Origin: Chryseobacterium sp. FH1
Lineage (GTDB): Bacteria; Bacteroidota; Bacteroidia; Flavobacteriales; Weeksellaceae
Length of the DNA stretch: 64,000 nt
Reading direction: 5' to 3'
Assembly (NCBI RefSeq): GCF_000735135.1
Contig: NZ_JPLZ01000005.1
Span: 223,425 to 287,424 of the forward strand
The first letter of the stretch is position 1, and every line of letters starts with the position of its first letter. Positions 52,533 to 60,344 of this stretch are shown here, piece after piece. The notes beneath the pieces are model-generated. The model ran no database searches, was not told the DNA's origin, and worked only from the letters and a program-made list of their open reading frames with translations. Position numbers and translations under genes: made by a program.

Positions 52533-53875
52533 TGCGAAAAAAAGAAGCTCATATTTTAATAGTAGATGACGACGAGGATATTTTATTTTCGGCGAGAGTC
52601 TGGCTCAAGAAATTTTTCACCGAAGTAAGTTGTTTGAGTCAGCCTAAAAATATTCTGAAGTTTTTAGCCGAACAGCAAGTTGACACGGTCCTTCTTGATA
52701 TGAATTTCCGGAAAGGTTTTGAAAATGGGCAGGATGGATTGTATTGGATGAATGAAATCAAAACGCTGGAACCTCAGCTTCCAATCATCCTGATGACAGC
52801 TTACGGCGAAGTGGAATTGGCGGTTGAAGCATTGAAGAATGGCGCATCGGATTTCATTTTAAAACCTTGGAATAATGAGAAATTATATGCTTCCGTAAAT
52901 CTTGCAGTTGATATTTCCCGAAAAAATAAAAAACTGAATCAGTGGGAAAATGTGAGCGTAAAAACCAATCAATACCAATTGGAAACTGCGTCTTTTGCAA
53001 TGCAGGAAGTGATGGAACAAATCACGAAAGTTGCTCCGACTGATGCGAATATTTTGCTTTTGGGAGAAAATGGAACGGGAAAATATGTTTTGGCAGAGCA
53101 CATTCACGAATTATCAGAAAGAAAAAACCAGCCTTTCGTTCACATAGATTTGGGAAGTTTGTCTGAAAATTTGTTTGAAGCGGAATTGTTTGGTTACAAA
53201 AAAGGAGCGTTTACCGACGCGAATCAGGATTATTCCGGGAAAATTGAAAATGCACAGAACGGAACAGTATTTTTGGATGAGATTGGAAATCTTCCGCTTC
53301 ATCTTCAAACCAAATTGTTGAGTTTAATTCAAAATCGAAAATTGACGAGAATCGGGGAAAATAAAGAACGAGCGTTGGATGTCAGATTTATTTTTGCAAC
53401 AAATGAAAATCTTAAAAAAGCAGTTTCGGAAAATCGTTTCAGGAAGGATTTATATTATAGAATCAATACGGTTGAATTGCAAATTCCGAGTTTGAGAGAA
53501 CGTTTAGAAGATATTCCAACTTTGGCTAACTATTTTTTGGAAAAGTATAAACAAAAATATCATAAATCTGATTTAGCTTTAAATGAATCTTTGACTAATG
53601 AACTCACAACGTATTCCTGGCCGGGAAATATCCGTGAACTCGACCACTGCATCGAGAGAAGCGTGATTCTTTCTAATGAGAAAAATTTAAAATTATTGAT
53701 GCCTCAGGATGAAGAATCTGAAAAAACAATCGTCAATCTCAACATCGAGGAAATGGAAGAAATTCTCATCAAAAAAGCTTTGAAAAAACATCGGGGAAAT
53801 ATTTCTTTGGCGGCGGAAGATTTGGGATTATCGAGAGCTGCGTTGTACAGAAGAATGGAAAAATTTGAATTGTGA
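52532..53875 (+). CDS. NtrC-type sigma-54-dependent response regulator
   Basis: The 447-residue protein has a receiver domain (about 7-125, VDDDED acid patch, phosphoacceptor Asp56 in LLDMNF), a sigma-54 activation AAA+ domain with Walker A GENGTGK (178-184), Walker B FLDE (247-250) and RFRKDLYYRINTVEL, and a C-terminal Fis-type helix-turn-helix (GNISLAAEDLGLSRAALYRRM). The sigma-54 contact loop reads GAFTDA (225-230) in place of GAFTGA, a variant also met in other Bacteroidota regulators. It starts one base inside the ATPase stop codon and is followed by its probable kinase. It likely controls the divergent export operon. Confidence 0.93.
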   Translation: MRKKEAHILIVDDDEDILFSARVWLKKFFTEVSCLSQPKNILKFLAEQQVDTVLLDMNFRKGFENGQDGLYWMNEIKTLEPQLPIILMTAYGEVELAVEALKNGASDFILKPWNNEKLYASVNLAVDISRKNKKLNQWENVSVKTNQYQLETASFAMQEVMEQITKVAPTDANILLLGENGTGKYVLAEHIHELSERKNQPFVHIDLGSLSENLFEAELFGYKKGAFTDANQDYSGKIENAQNGTVFLDEIGNLPLHLQTKLLSLIQNRKLTRIGENKERALDVRFIFATNENLKKAVSENRFRKDLYYRINTVELQIPSLRERLEDIPTLANYFLEKYKQKYHKSDLALNESLTNELTTYSWPGNIRELDHCIERSVILSNEKNLKLLMPQDEESEKTIVNLNIEEMEEILIKKALKKHRGNISLAAEDLGLSRAALYRRMEKFEL

Positions 53876-53930
53876 TAAAGCAGGAAGTTGGAAGATGGAG
53901 GAAGGAAGTCTGAAGTTAAGATTCAACCAC

Positions 53931-53974
53931 AGTTCCGAAGGAACTATTTAATCAAGAATAGGATGAAATCCTAT
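53931..53974. repeat. Two small gaa-loop hairpins between regulator and kinase
   Basis: AGTTCC-gaa-GGAACT (53931-53945) and ATAGGAT-gaa-ATCCTAT (53958-53974) resemble the double-hairpin repeats at 41526 and 46635. Confidence 0.6.
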
Positions 53975-53995
53975 TAATCAAAATTTGAATTGTAG

Positions 53996-55312
53996 ATGAA
54001 CAAACAACAAATTATCTGGCTAATATTTATTCTACTAGCAATTGTCAGTGGGATTTTCGCCTTTGATTTTTATACACAAAGCAAGTGGATTAACTTCGGA
54101 TTGTTTACTGCTATAAGTATTGGATGCATTATTTTGGCGCAGATTTCAGCTCTGAGTTATGTTCAGAAAAGTGAGAAAATATTGTTGGCGATTCAGAAAA
54201 AAGATTTTTCACTGTTCCCAAAAACTGAAGAAAATAATCTGGTGGATAATGCTGTAAAACTTTATTATCAAAGCAAAGAGGAATATTTGGCCTTGTCTTC
54301 CTATAAACTTTTGTACGAAGAAATTCTGAATCAACTGGAAATCGGATTGATGATTCTTTCCGAGAAAAATAATCAGTGGGAAGTTTTTTATGTGAATCCT
54401 GTTTTTCTGGAAATATTACAGATTCCGAAATATAATTCCTGGGAATTGTATAAATCCAAAACATCAGAATTCTATAAAATCATCGAGCAAACCAATTACG
54501 AAAACTCACAGGAATTCTTTGATATTTCGATTAATGAAAATGTGAAACAATCCTTTTCTCTTCGGACCAAAAAAGTTCAGAATGTCAAAAATCGTTTCTG
54601 CATCATCAGTTTGGAATCTGTTCAGAAAATCATCGAACAAAAAGAAAAATTGGCTTGGAATAATTTAATGAAAGTGATTTCTCACGAACTTTTGAATACT
54701 CTAACGCCTGTCAACAGCTTAATTCAAAACCTCGAATATATCGCCAATCAGGAAATTGTTGACAAAGATGACCAGGAAGAAATGAAGGAAAGTCTGATGA
54801 TTATCAATTCAAAATCGAAACAACTGTTGAATTTCGTGGACGATTACCGACAAGTTGCAGAACTTCCAAAACCTGTATTCAAAACTATTTCATTGACGCA
54901 AATTGTAGAATCTGCACTGAATTTCCTCAAGCCAGAATTCGAAAAAAATCAGATTAAAATCATCAATTCATTAGAAAATCAAATGATTTTTGCTGACCAG
55001 AAAATGATTGAGAGATGTTTGATTAATCTTTATCTGAATGCAATTTACGCAGTTGCAGACAATTCAGAAAGAATCATTAAAACAGAAATAAGAACATTCA
55101 ACAAACGAATTCTTTTAAGCGTTGAAGACAACGGAATCGGAATCTCAAATGAAATTAAAGACAAGATTTTCTTGCCATTTTTCACAACCCGAATCAGTGG
55201 TTCCGGAATTGGATTAACTTTGAGCAAAAGTATTATCGAGGCGCATAAAGGTTATCTCAATTATAAACCTTTGGAAAAAGGAAGCCGATTTGAAATGTGG
55301 TTTTTGGAGTAA
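53996..55312 (+). CDS. Sensor histidine kinase, partner of the NtrC-type regulator
   Basis: The 438-residue protein has two membrane helices (about 7-24 and 32-54) with almost no periplasmic loop. A PAS-like region follows (about 105-205), then the H-box with His230 in ISHELLNTLTP and an ATP-binding domain with NLYLNAIYA (N-box), VEDNGIGIS and GSGIGLTLSKSII. Without a sensory periplasmic domain it probably detects a membrane or cytoplasmic cue. It lies 120 bp after the regulator, and the operon likely ends at the stem-loop near 55365-55422. Confidence 0.92.
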   Translation: MNKQQIIWLIFILLAIVSGIFAFDFYTQSKWINFGLFTAISIGCIILAQISALSYVQKSEKILLAIQKKDFSLFPKTEENNLVDNAVKLYYQSKEEYLALSSYKLLYEEILNQLEIGLMILSEKNNQWEVFYVNPVFLEILQIPKYNSWELYKSKTSEFYKIIEQTNYENSQEFFDISINENVKQSFSLRTKKVQNVKNRFCIISLESVQKIIEQKEKLAWNNLMKVISHELLNTLTPVNSLIQNLEYIANQEIVDKDDQEEMKESLMIINSKSKQLLNFVDDYRQVAELPKPVFKTISLTQIVESALNFLKPEFEKNQIKIINSLENQMIFADQKMIERCLINLYLNAIYAVADNSERIIKTEIRTFNKRILLSVEDNGIGISNEIKDKIFLPFFTTRISGSGIGLTLSKSIIEAHKGYLNYKPLEKGSRFEMWFLE

Positions 55313-55364
55313 ATGAAGAAAATATTTATCACAAAGGCGCAAAAAATTATTAGATTCGAAGTGT

Positions 55365-55422
55365 AAAAGTCGCAAAGTTTTTTATCTTCGATAAGATTAG
55401 CATTGGAAAAGTAGCGACTTTT
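55365..55422 (+). terminator. Stem-loop after the kinase gene
   Basis: AAAAGTCGC (55365-55373) pairs with GCGACTTTT (55414-55422); an ATCTT/AAGAT stem sits inside. The arm resembles the terminator at 32232. Termination is possible but the loop is long. Confidence 0.4.
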
Positions 55423-55478
55423 ATTCATCATTAAAATAAAAAAGAGTTGCGCCTTTGCGTTAAAAATCCAACCCAATT

Positions 55479-56318
55479 ATGAAAATCAAAAATAACGCTG
55501 GTGAAATTGTAGAATTTGAAATCTCAAAACTGGAAAACTCACTTCGGAACTCTGGAGCGGAAGAAAACTCTATCAAAAAAGTGATTGACAATATTTTACC
55601 AAATTGCATCGAAGGCGTCACAACACGAGAAATTTACAAACTGGCTTTCGACGAACTGAAGAAAATCTCAAATTCCGTCGCAGCAAGATACAGCTTGAAA
55701 AAAGCGTTGTTGGAATTGGGACCAGCGGGTTTTTATTTCGAACAGTGGATTGCGAGAGTTTTTCAAAACATCGGGTACAAAACCGAAACTGGACAACTGA
55801 TAAAAGGACATTCGGTGACGCACGAAGCAGACGTCATTGCCAAAAAAGATGAGAAAACCTATTGGGTTGAATGCAAATTCCGAAATGCGGAAGACACGAA
55901 AATCTCCGTCACAACGCCGATGTACGTCTTATCGAGAATCAAAGATATTTCTGGAATCAACTATAATCTATTCGGAACTCAAACCGAATTTACAGATGGC
56001 TGGCTCATCACGAACACTTATTTTACCAAAGATTCTGTGGCTTTTGGCGAATATTACGGACTCCGATTGTTGTCTTGGGATTATCCAAAAGGTAAAAACA
56101 TCAAAAGTTTGGTTGACCAAAATGCGCTTTATCCAATTACTTGCCTAACCACTTTGGACGGAAAACAGAAACAAAGATTGCTGGAGAAAAAATGTGTTTT
56201 GGTCAAGGAATTATTCAACAATCAAAATTTACTCGACGTTTTGGATTTGAATGAAGCAAGAAAATCAGAAGTTTTGAAAGAAGCAAAAGAACTTTTAGTC
56301 ATCAAAATTTCGGAATAA
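55479..56318 (+). CDS. ATP-cone domain fused to an Mrr-type restriction endonuclease
   Basis: The 279-residue protein begins with an ATP-cone (about 1-85, KNNAGEIVEFEISKLENSL to VAARYSLKKAL), the (d)ATP-sensing module known from ribonucleotide reductases and NrdR. It continues with a PD-(D/E)xK nuclease domain: Glu88, Asp118 in THEADVIAKK and E131-C-K133 in WVECKFRN, as in Mrr-like enzymes that cut foreign or modified DNA. The last 80 residues have no recognised motif. No methylase gene is adjacent. A nucleotide-gated nuclease in defence or DNA repair is an inference; the domain fusion itself is clear. Confidence 0.85.
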   Translation: MKIKNNAGEIVEFEISKLENSLRNSGAEENSIKKVIDNILPNCIEGVTTREIYKLAFDELKKISNSVAARYSLKKALLELGPAGFYFEQWIARVFQNIGYKTETGQLIKGHSVTHEADVIAKKDEKTYWVECKFRNAEDTKISVTTPMYVLSRIKDISGINYNLFGTQTEFTDGWLITNTYFTKDSVAFGEYYGLRLLSWDYPKGKNIKSLVDQNALYPITCLTTLDGKQKQRLLEKKCVLVKELFNNQNLLDVLDLNEARKSEVLKEAKELLVIKISE

Positions 56319-56371
56319 AAAAACCATCTCATTTTAAATAACGAAATGGTTAATATTTTGTAAAATTATTT

Positions 56372-56443
56372 TCTCGCTGATTTTGCGAATCAAGCAGATT
56401 TTTTTAAAATATTTAATCTGCTGAATCTGTAAAATCTGCGAGA
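56372..56443. repeat. Dispersed CAGATTTTAC-type repeat, copy 2
   Basis: TCTCGCTGATTTT (56372-56384) is mirrored by AAAATCTGCGAGA (56431-56443) with one mismatch. It lies between converging genes. Confidence 0.7.
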
Positions 56444-56450
56444 TTAAAAA

Positions 56451-56990
56451 CTATTTCCCCTTCTGTGGCGGATAATTTTTCATTATATCAGCTACAATTT
56501 GAGGGATTTGTTTTTGTTTAGACTTCGGCGAATCTACAGAAAGTCCGCTTCCAATTCCCTGCCAAACCAATTTTTGAGTTTTCGCATCCACGATGTCGAT
56601 GACTATTGTTCCGCTGTTGTAATTATTCGTCCAAGTATTTCCCATTCCGAAGCCTCCGCCCCAGCCCCAAGGTCGTCCCCAACCCCAGCCCATTCCGCCT
56701 CCCATAGAAGTCGTAATGTCTTGAACTTTTTTATGAGATGCTTTCACATTCACAATCAAATCTGGATTTTGTCCAGAGGTCAAAGTTTTGGCTTGCAATT
56801 GTTTAGATAATTCGTTCAAAACTCTGTCTTTGTCGATGTCATTCAGTTTCAAATCATCCGTTCTCAGCAAATACGTTTTATAATTCGCAAAATTCGCTGT
56901 TGCAGAATAATCAGATTTCACTTGGAAAGGGCTGCAAGAAGTCACTCCCAAAGAAACTGCTGCTAGTAATATGAAGAAATATTTTTTCAT
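56451..56990 (-). CDS. DUF4136 lipoprotein
   Basis: The 179-residue protein has a lipoprotein signal (FFILLAAVSLGVTSC, lipidated Cys19) and the DUF4136 fold (YSATANFANYKTYLL at the start, DIVDAKTQKLVWQGIGSG near the end). A Gly/Trp/Met-rich stretch (about 96-117, GGGMGWGWGRPWGWGGG) lies in the middle and is probably a flexible loop. Function is not known; members occur in the envelope of many Gram-negatives. Confidence 0.88.
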   Translation of the reverse strand: MKKYFFILLAAVSLGVTSCSPFQVKSDYSATANFANYKTYLLRTDDLKLNDIDKDRVLNELSKQLQAKTLTSGQNPDLIVNVKASHKKVQDITTSMGGGMGWGWGRPWGWGGGFGMGNTWTNNYNSGTIVIDIVDAKTQKLVWQGIGSGLSVDSPKSKQKQIPQIVADIMKNYPPQKGK

Positions 56991-56999
56991 GATGTTATA

Positions 57000-57176
<177 letters not shown>

Positions 57177-57231
57177 TTAAAAAACTGTACCAAAATTTTT
57201 ATCTTTGATAGATTATTAATCAAAATTATTA

Positions 57232-57308
57232 TGGCAGCTATTTCCGCCCTCCACACAATTGTCACTCTGAGGCTCTCGAAGAGTCCACTTAGGTCGGGCT
57301 GCAGATTC
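57232..57308 (-). repeat. Composite intergenic repeat family, copy E with inserted second repeat
   Basis: On the minus strand it starts GAATCTGCAGCCCGAC and ends GGGCGGAAATAGCTGCC, like copy A. The middle is replaced by a TCGAAGAG/CTCTCGAA segment of the TCGAAG repeat family. Confidence 0.75.
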
Positions 57309-57362
57309 GTCTTCAAATCAGATTTAACTTCCATCCTCTAACTTCCATCTTCCAAACTCAAA

Positions 57363-57689
57363 ATGATAATCATCTGCCAAAGATTACTCAAAAATACTAA
57401 AATTTCGGGGATTACCTTGTTCCCGTTTATTTTGCTGAGGAAAAAAGAGTTGAGACACAATCCGATTCTCATCAACCACGAGAAAATCCATCTTCGTCAG
57501 CAGTTGGAACTTTTAATCATTCCATTTTACATTTGGTACTTGTCAGAATATTATATCAAATATTTGAAGTACAAAAATCCAGAGCTCGCCTATCGCAACA
57601 TCAGCTTCGAAAGAGAAGCTTACAAGAACGACCAAAACTTAAACTATCTCAAAAAAAGAAAATTCTGGGGTTTCGTAAAATACTTATAA
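57363..57689 (+). CDS. Small HExxH protein, peptidase-like
   Basis: The 108-residue protein has HEKIH at 39-43, hydrophobic stretches at about 14-25 and 50-64, and FEREAYKN with Glu85 that could be a third zinc ligand. This resembles the active-site half of membrane M56/M48-type peptidases reduced to a minimal unit. It has no signal peptide. ATG 57363 is a natural start. It is read toward kup but 168 bp away. Function unknown. Confidence 0.65.
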   Translation: MIIICQRLLKNTKISGITLFPFILLRKKELRHNPILINHEKIHLRQQLELLIIPFYIWYLSEYYIKYLKYKNPELAYRNISFEREAYKNDQNLNYLKKRKFWGFVKYL

Positions 57690-57857
57690 AATTTGATGAC
57701 AACCAATCAAAATTACCTATACAAACTATTAATAATCAAATAATTAATAGTTACTGAAAAAATATTTTACACTTCAACATTACATTTTCATTAAAAAAAA
57801 ATTTCCGATAGTAAAATAATCTAAATTTGCAGAATTATTTTTCACAATAATTTTATT

Positions 57858-59837
57858 ATGTCGCAAGATATCAGCGGTCACATAGACCTCAAAAAACTAT
57901 CCGCAGTTGGCGTTTTGGTTTCACTAGGAATAGTTTTCGGAGACATCGGAACCTCACCGTTGTATGTAATGAAAGCCATCATCAATGCTGGAAAAGCGGG
58001 CGGCATCATTTCCGAGGAATACATAGAAGGTGCACTATCCTGCATCATTTGGACTCTTACTTTACAAACGACAATCAAATACGTCATCATTGCTCTCAAG
58101 GCCGATAACAAAGGCGAAGGCGGGATTCTCTCGCTCTATTCTCTCGTAAAGCGATTCAAGAAAAAGTGGCTCTACATCATTGCGATTATCGGGGCGGCAG
58201 CCTTGGTTGCAGACAGTATCATCACGCCTTCTCTGACAGTGATGTCTGCCATAGAAGGTCTGGAATTGGTGGTTCACAAACCGCCAGTGGTTCCTATTAC
58301 CTTGGCGATATTGGTTATTATTTTTGTTGTTCAGCAATTTGGAACCAGCTTTATCGGGAAGTTTTTTGGACCTGTGATGGTGCTTTGGTTTTTGGTTTTG
58401 GGGATTTCGGGATTTGTACATCTGGTAGAGCATCCAATGGTTTTGAAAGCGTTCAATCCTTACTACGCCGTGAAATTGATTTACAACTCTCCAAGTGCGA
58501 TTGTAATTTTAGGCGCTGTTTTTCTTTGTACAACGGGTGCAGAAGCTTTGTATTCTGACCTTGGACATTGCGGTATCAAGAATATCAGAGTAAGTTGGAT
58601 TTTCGTAAAAGCAATGCTGATTCTTAACTACTTAGGTCAAGGAGCTTGGTTGCTTTCCAACTACCACGAGGTTTTCCAAGGCAAAAATCCATTCTTCGGA
58701 ATTATGCCGGAGTGGTTTATCATTCCAGCAGTTATATTGGCGACAATGGCCGCAGTAATTGCCAGTCAAGCAGTAATTACTGGTGCTTTCACAATGTTTT
58801 CGGAAGCAATGTCACTTAACTTTTGGCCAAATCAGGAAATCGAATATCCATCGGGAATCAAAGGACAAATGTACATCCCAAGAATCAACTGGGGCATTTT
58901 ATTATTGTGTTTCATCGTTGTGATTTACTTCAAAGAATCTGGCAGAATGGAAGCGGCTTACGGACTTTCAATCACAGTCACGATGTTGATGACAACAATC
59001 CTATTGATTTTCTGGTTTCTCAAGACACGAACCAAGAAAGTTTGGATTGCGCTATTTGCAATCGTTTATATCATCATCGAAGGTGGATTTTTCAGTGCTA
59101 ACATCATCAAATTCTTTGATGGCGGTTGGATGTCTGTTCTGCTCGCAGGTTTCATTGGAATCTGTATGTACGCTTGGTACAACGGTAGAATCATCAAAAC
59201 AACTTTCATCAAATTTGTGAAACTTGAGAAATATATTTCGACCATCAAAGATATGAAGCTGGACGAGTCGATTCCGAAATATGCGACCAATCTCGCATTC
59301 TTCAGCCGAGCAAAACGAGATGACGAAGTGGAATCAAAAATCATTTATTCTATCATCCGTGCACAACCTAAACGAGCCGATCATTATTTTATCTTAAACA
59401 TCGTCAATCAAGAAGATCCATACAGTTTCAAATACAATGTTGAGGAGATCTTGCCTGGAACTATTTATAAGATCAGTTTCCTTTTGGGTTTCAAAAGAGA
59501 CAGAAGAATCAATGATTATTTCCAACAAGTTTTGGCCGAAATGATGGAAGAAGGCACGATTCCATCTCGAAGTGCGCATCCATCACTCAGAGCACACAAC
59601 ATTCCGCCAGATTTGAAATTTGTGATCATTGATAATGTTTACATCAATGATTTCCTTTTGACGATTCGTGATAAGATCATTCTTAATATCTACCATTTCG
59701 TGAAAAAACTGGGAAGCAACGATTTCACTTCTTACGGTGTTGCAAGTCACAATGTGGTAGTAGAATCCGCACCACTACTCGATCAGAAGATCAAGACAGA
59801 AAAAATAGAACGAGTGGAATCCAAGCAAATAGATTAA
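57858..59837 (+). CDS. kup: KUP-family potassium uptake transporter
   Basis: The 659-residue protein has a long membrane region of about twelve helices (residues about 13-455) and a C-terminal soluble domain. GIVFGDIGTSPLYVMKAI and GGILSLYSLVKRF at the start and ALYSDLGHCGIKNIRVSW in the middle are family signatures. It takes up K+ with protons through the inner membrane. It is followed after 27 bp by a Fur-family regulator. No regulatory motif was seen in the 168-bp leader region. Confidence 0.96.
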   Translation: MSQDISGHIDLKKLSAVGVLVSLGIVFGDIGTSPLYVMKAIINAGKAGGIISEEYIEGALSCIIWTLTLQTTIKYVIIALKADNKGEGGILSLYSLVKRFKKKWLYIIAIIGAAALVADSIITPSLTVMSAIEGLELVVHKPPVVPITLAILVIIFVVQQFGTSFIGKFFGPVMVLWFLVLGISGFVHLVEHPMVLKAFNPYYAVKLIYNSPSAIVILGAVFLCTTGAEALYSDLGHCGIKNIRVSWIFVKAMLILNYLGQGAWLLSNYHEVFQGKNPFFGIMPEWFIIPAVILATMAAVIASQAVITGAFTMFSEAMSLNFWPNQEIEYPSGIKGQMYIPRINWGILLLCFIVVIYFKESGRMEAAYGLSITVTMLMTTILLIFWFLKTRTKKVWIALFAIVYIIIEGGFFSANIIKFFDGGWMSVLLAGFIGICMYAWYNGRIIKTTFIKFVKLEKYISTIKDMKLDESIPKYATNLAFFSRAKRDDEVESKIIYSIIRAQPKRADHYFILNIVNQEDPYSFKYNVEEILPGTIYKISFLLGFKRDRRINDYFQQVLAEMMEEGTIPSRSAHPSLRAHNIPPDLKFVIIDNVYINDFLLTIRDKIILNIYHFVKKLGSNDFTSYGVASHNVVVESAPLLDQKIKTEKIERVESKQID

Positions 59838-59864
59838 TCCCAAAAAAATCGCTATTTTTGTAAG

Positions 59865-60344
59865 ATGGATACGAAACAAAAAGAGTTGAATATCGCAACT
59901 ATAAAAGACGTTCTGAGACAATATCTGATGGATAAAGGTTTCCGGAACACGCCGGAGCGATACACCATCTTGGAGGAGATTTACAATATGGAGCATCACT
60001 TCAACGTGGACGATCTTTACCTGCTGATGATGCAGAAAAAATACCACGTGAGCAAGGCGACGATCTATAATACCATCGAGATTTTCCTGGATGCAGGCTT
60101 GATCAGAAAGCACCAGTTCGGCGAGAAAACCTTGAGTACATCTTCTTATGAGAAGTCTTATTTTGATAAGCAACACGACCATTTGGTAATTTACAAAGAT
60201 GGCTCGGACAAAGAAATTGAAGAGATCATAGAGTTTTGCGACCCAAGGATCCAAGGCATCAAAGACGCTATCGAAAAAGCATTTGGTGTAAGTATTGATA
60301 CGCATTCGCTGTACTTCTACGGACACAAGAAGTCTGAAAATTAA
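59865..60344 (+). CDS. Fur-family metal-dependent regulator
   Basis: The 159-residue protein has the N-terminal winged helix (FRNTPERYTILEEIYNMEHHF, then VSKATIYNTIEIFLDAGLI) and the dimerisation domain with HDHLVIYKDG (the His-x-His regulatory metal site). The CxxC structural zinc pairs of E. coli Fur are missing, a state also seen in some Fur and PerR members. Whether it senses iron, zinc or peroxide cannot be decided. Its stop codon overlaps the start of the OstA-like gene by one base. Confidence 0.9.
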   Translation: MDTKQKELNIATIKDVLRQYLMDKGFRNTPERYTILEEIYNMEHHFNVDDLYLLMMQKKYHVSKATIYNTIEIFLDAGLIRKHQFGEKTLSTSSYEKSYFDKQHDHLVIYKDGSDKEIEEIIEFCDPRIQGIKDAIEKAFGVSIDTHSLYFYGHKKSEN

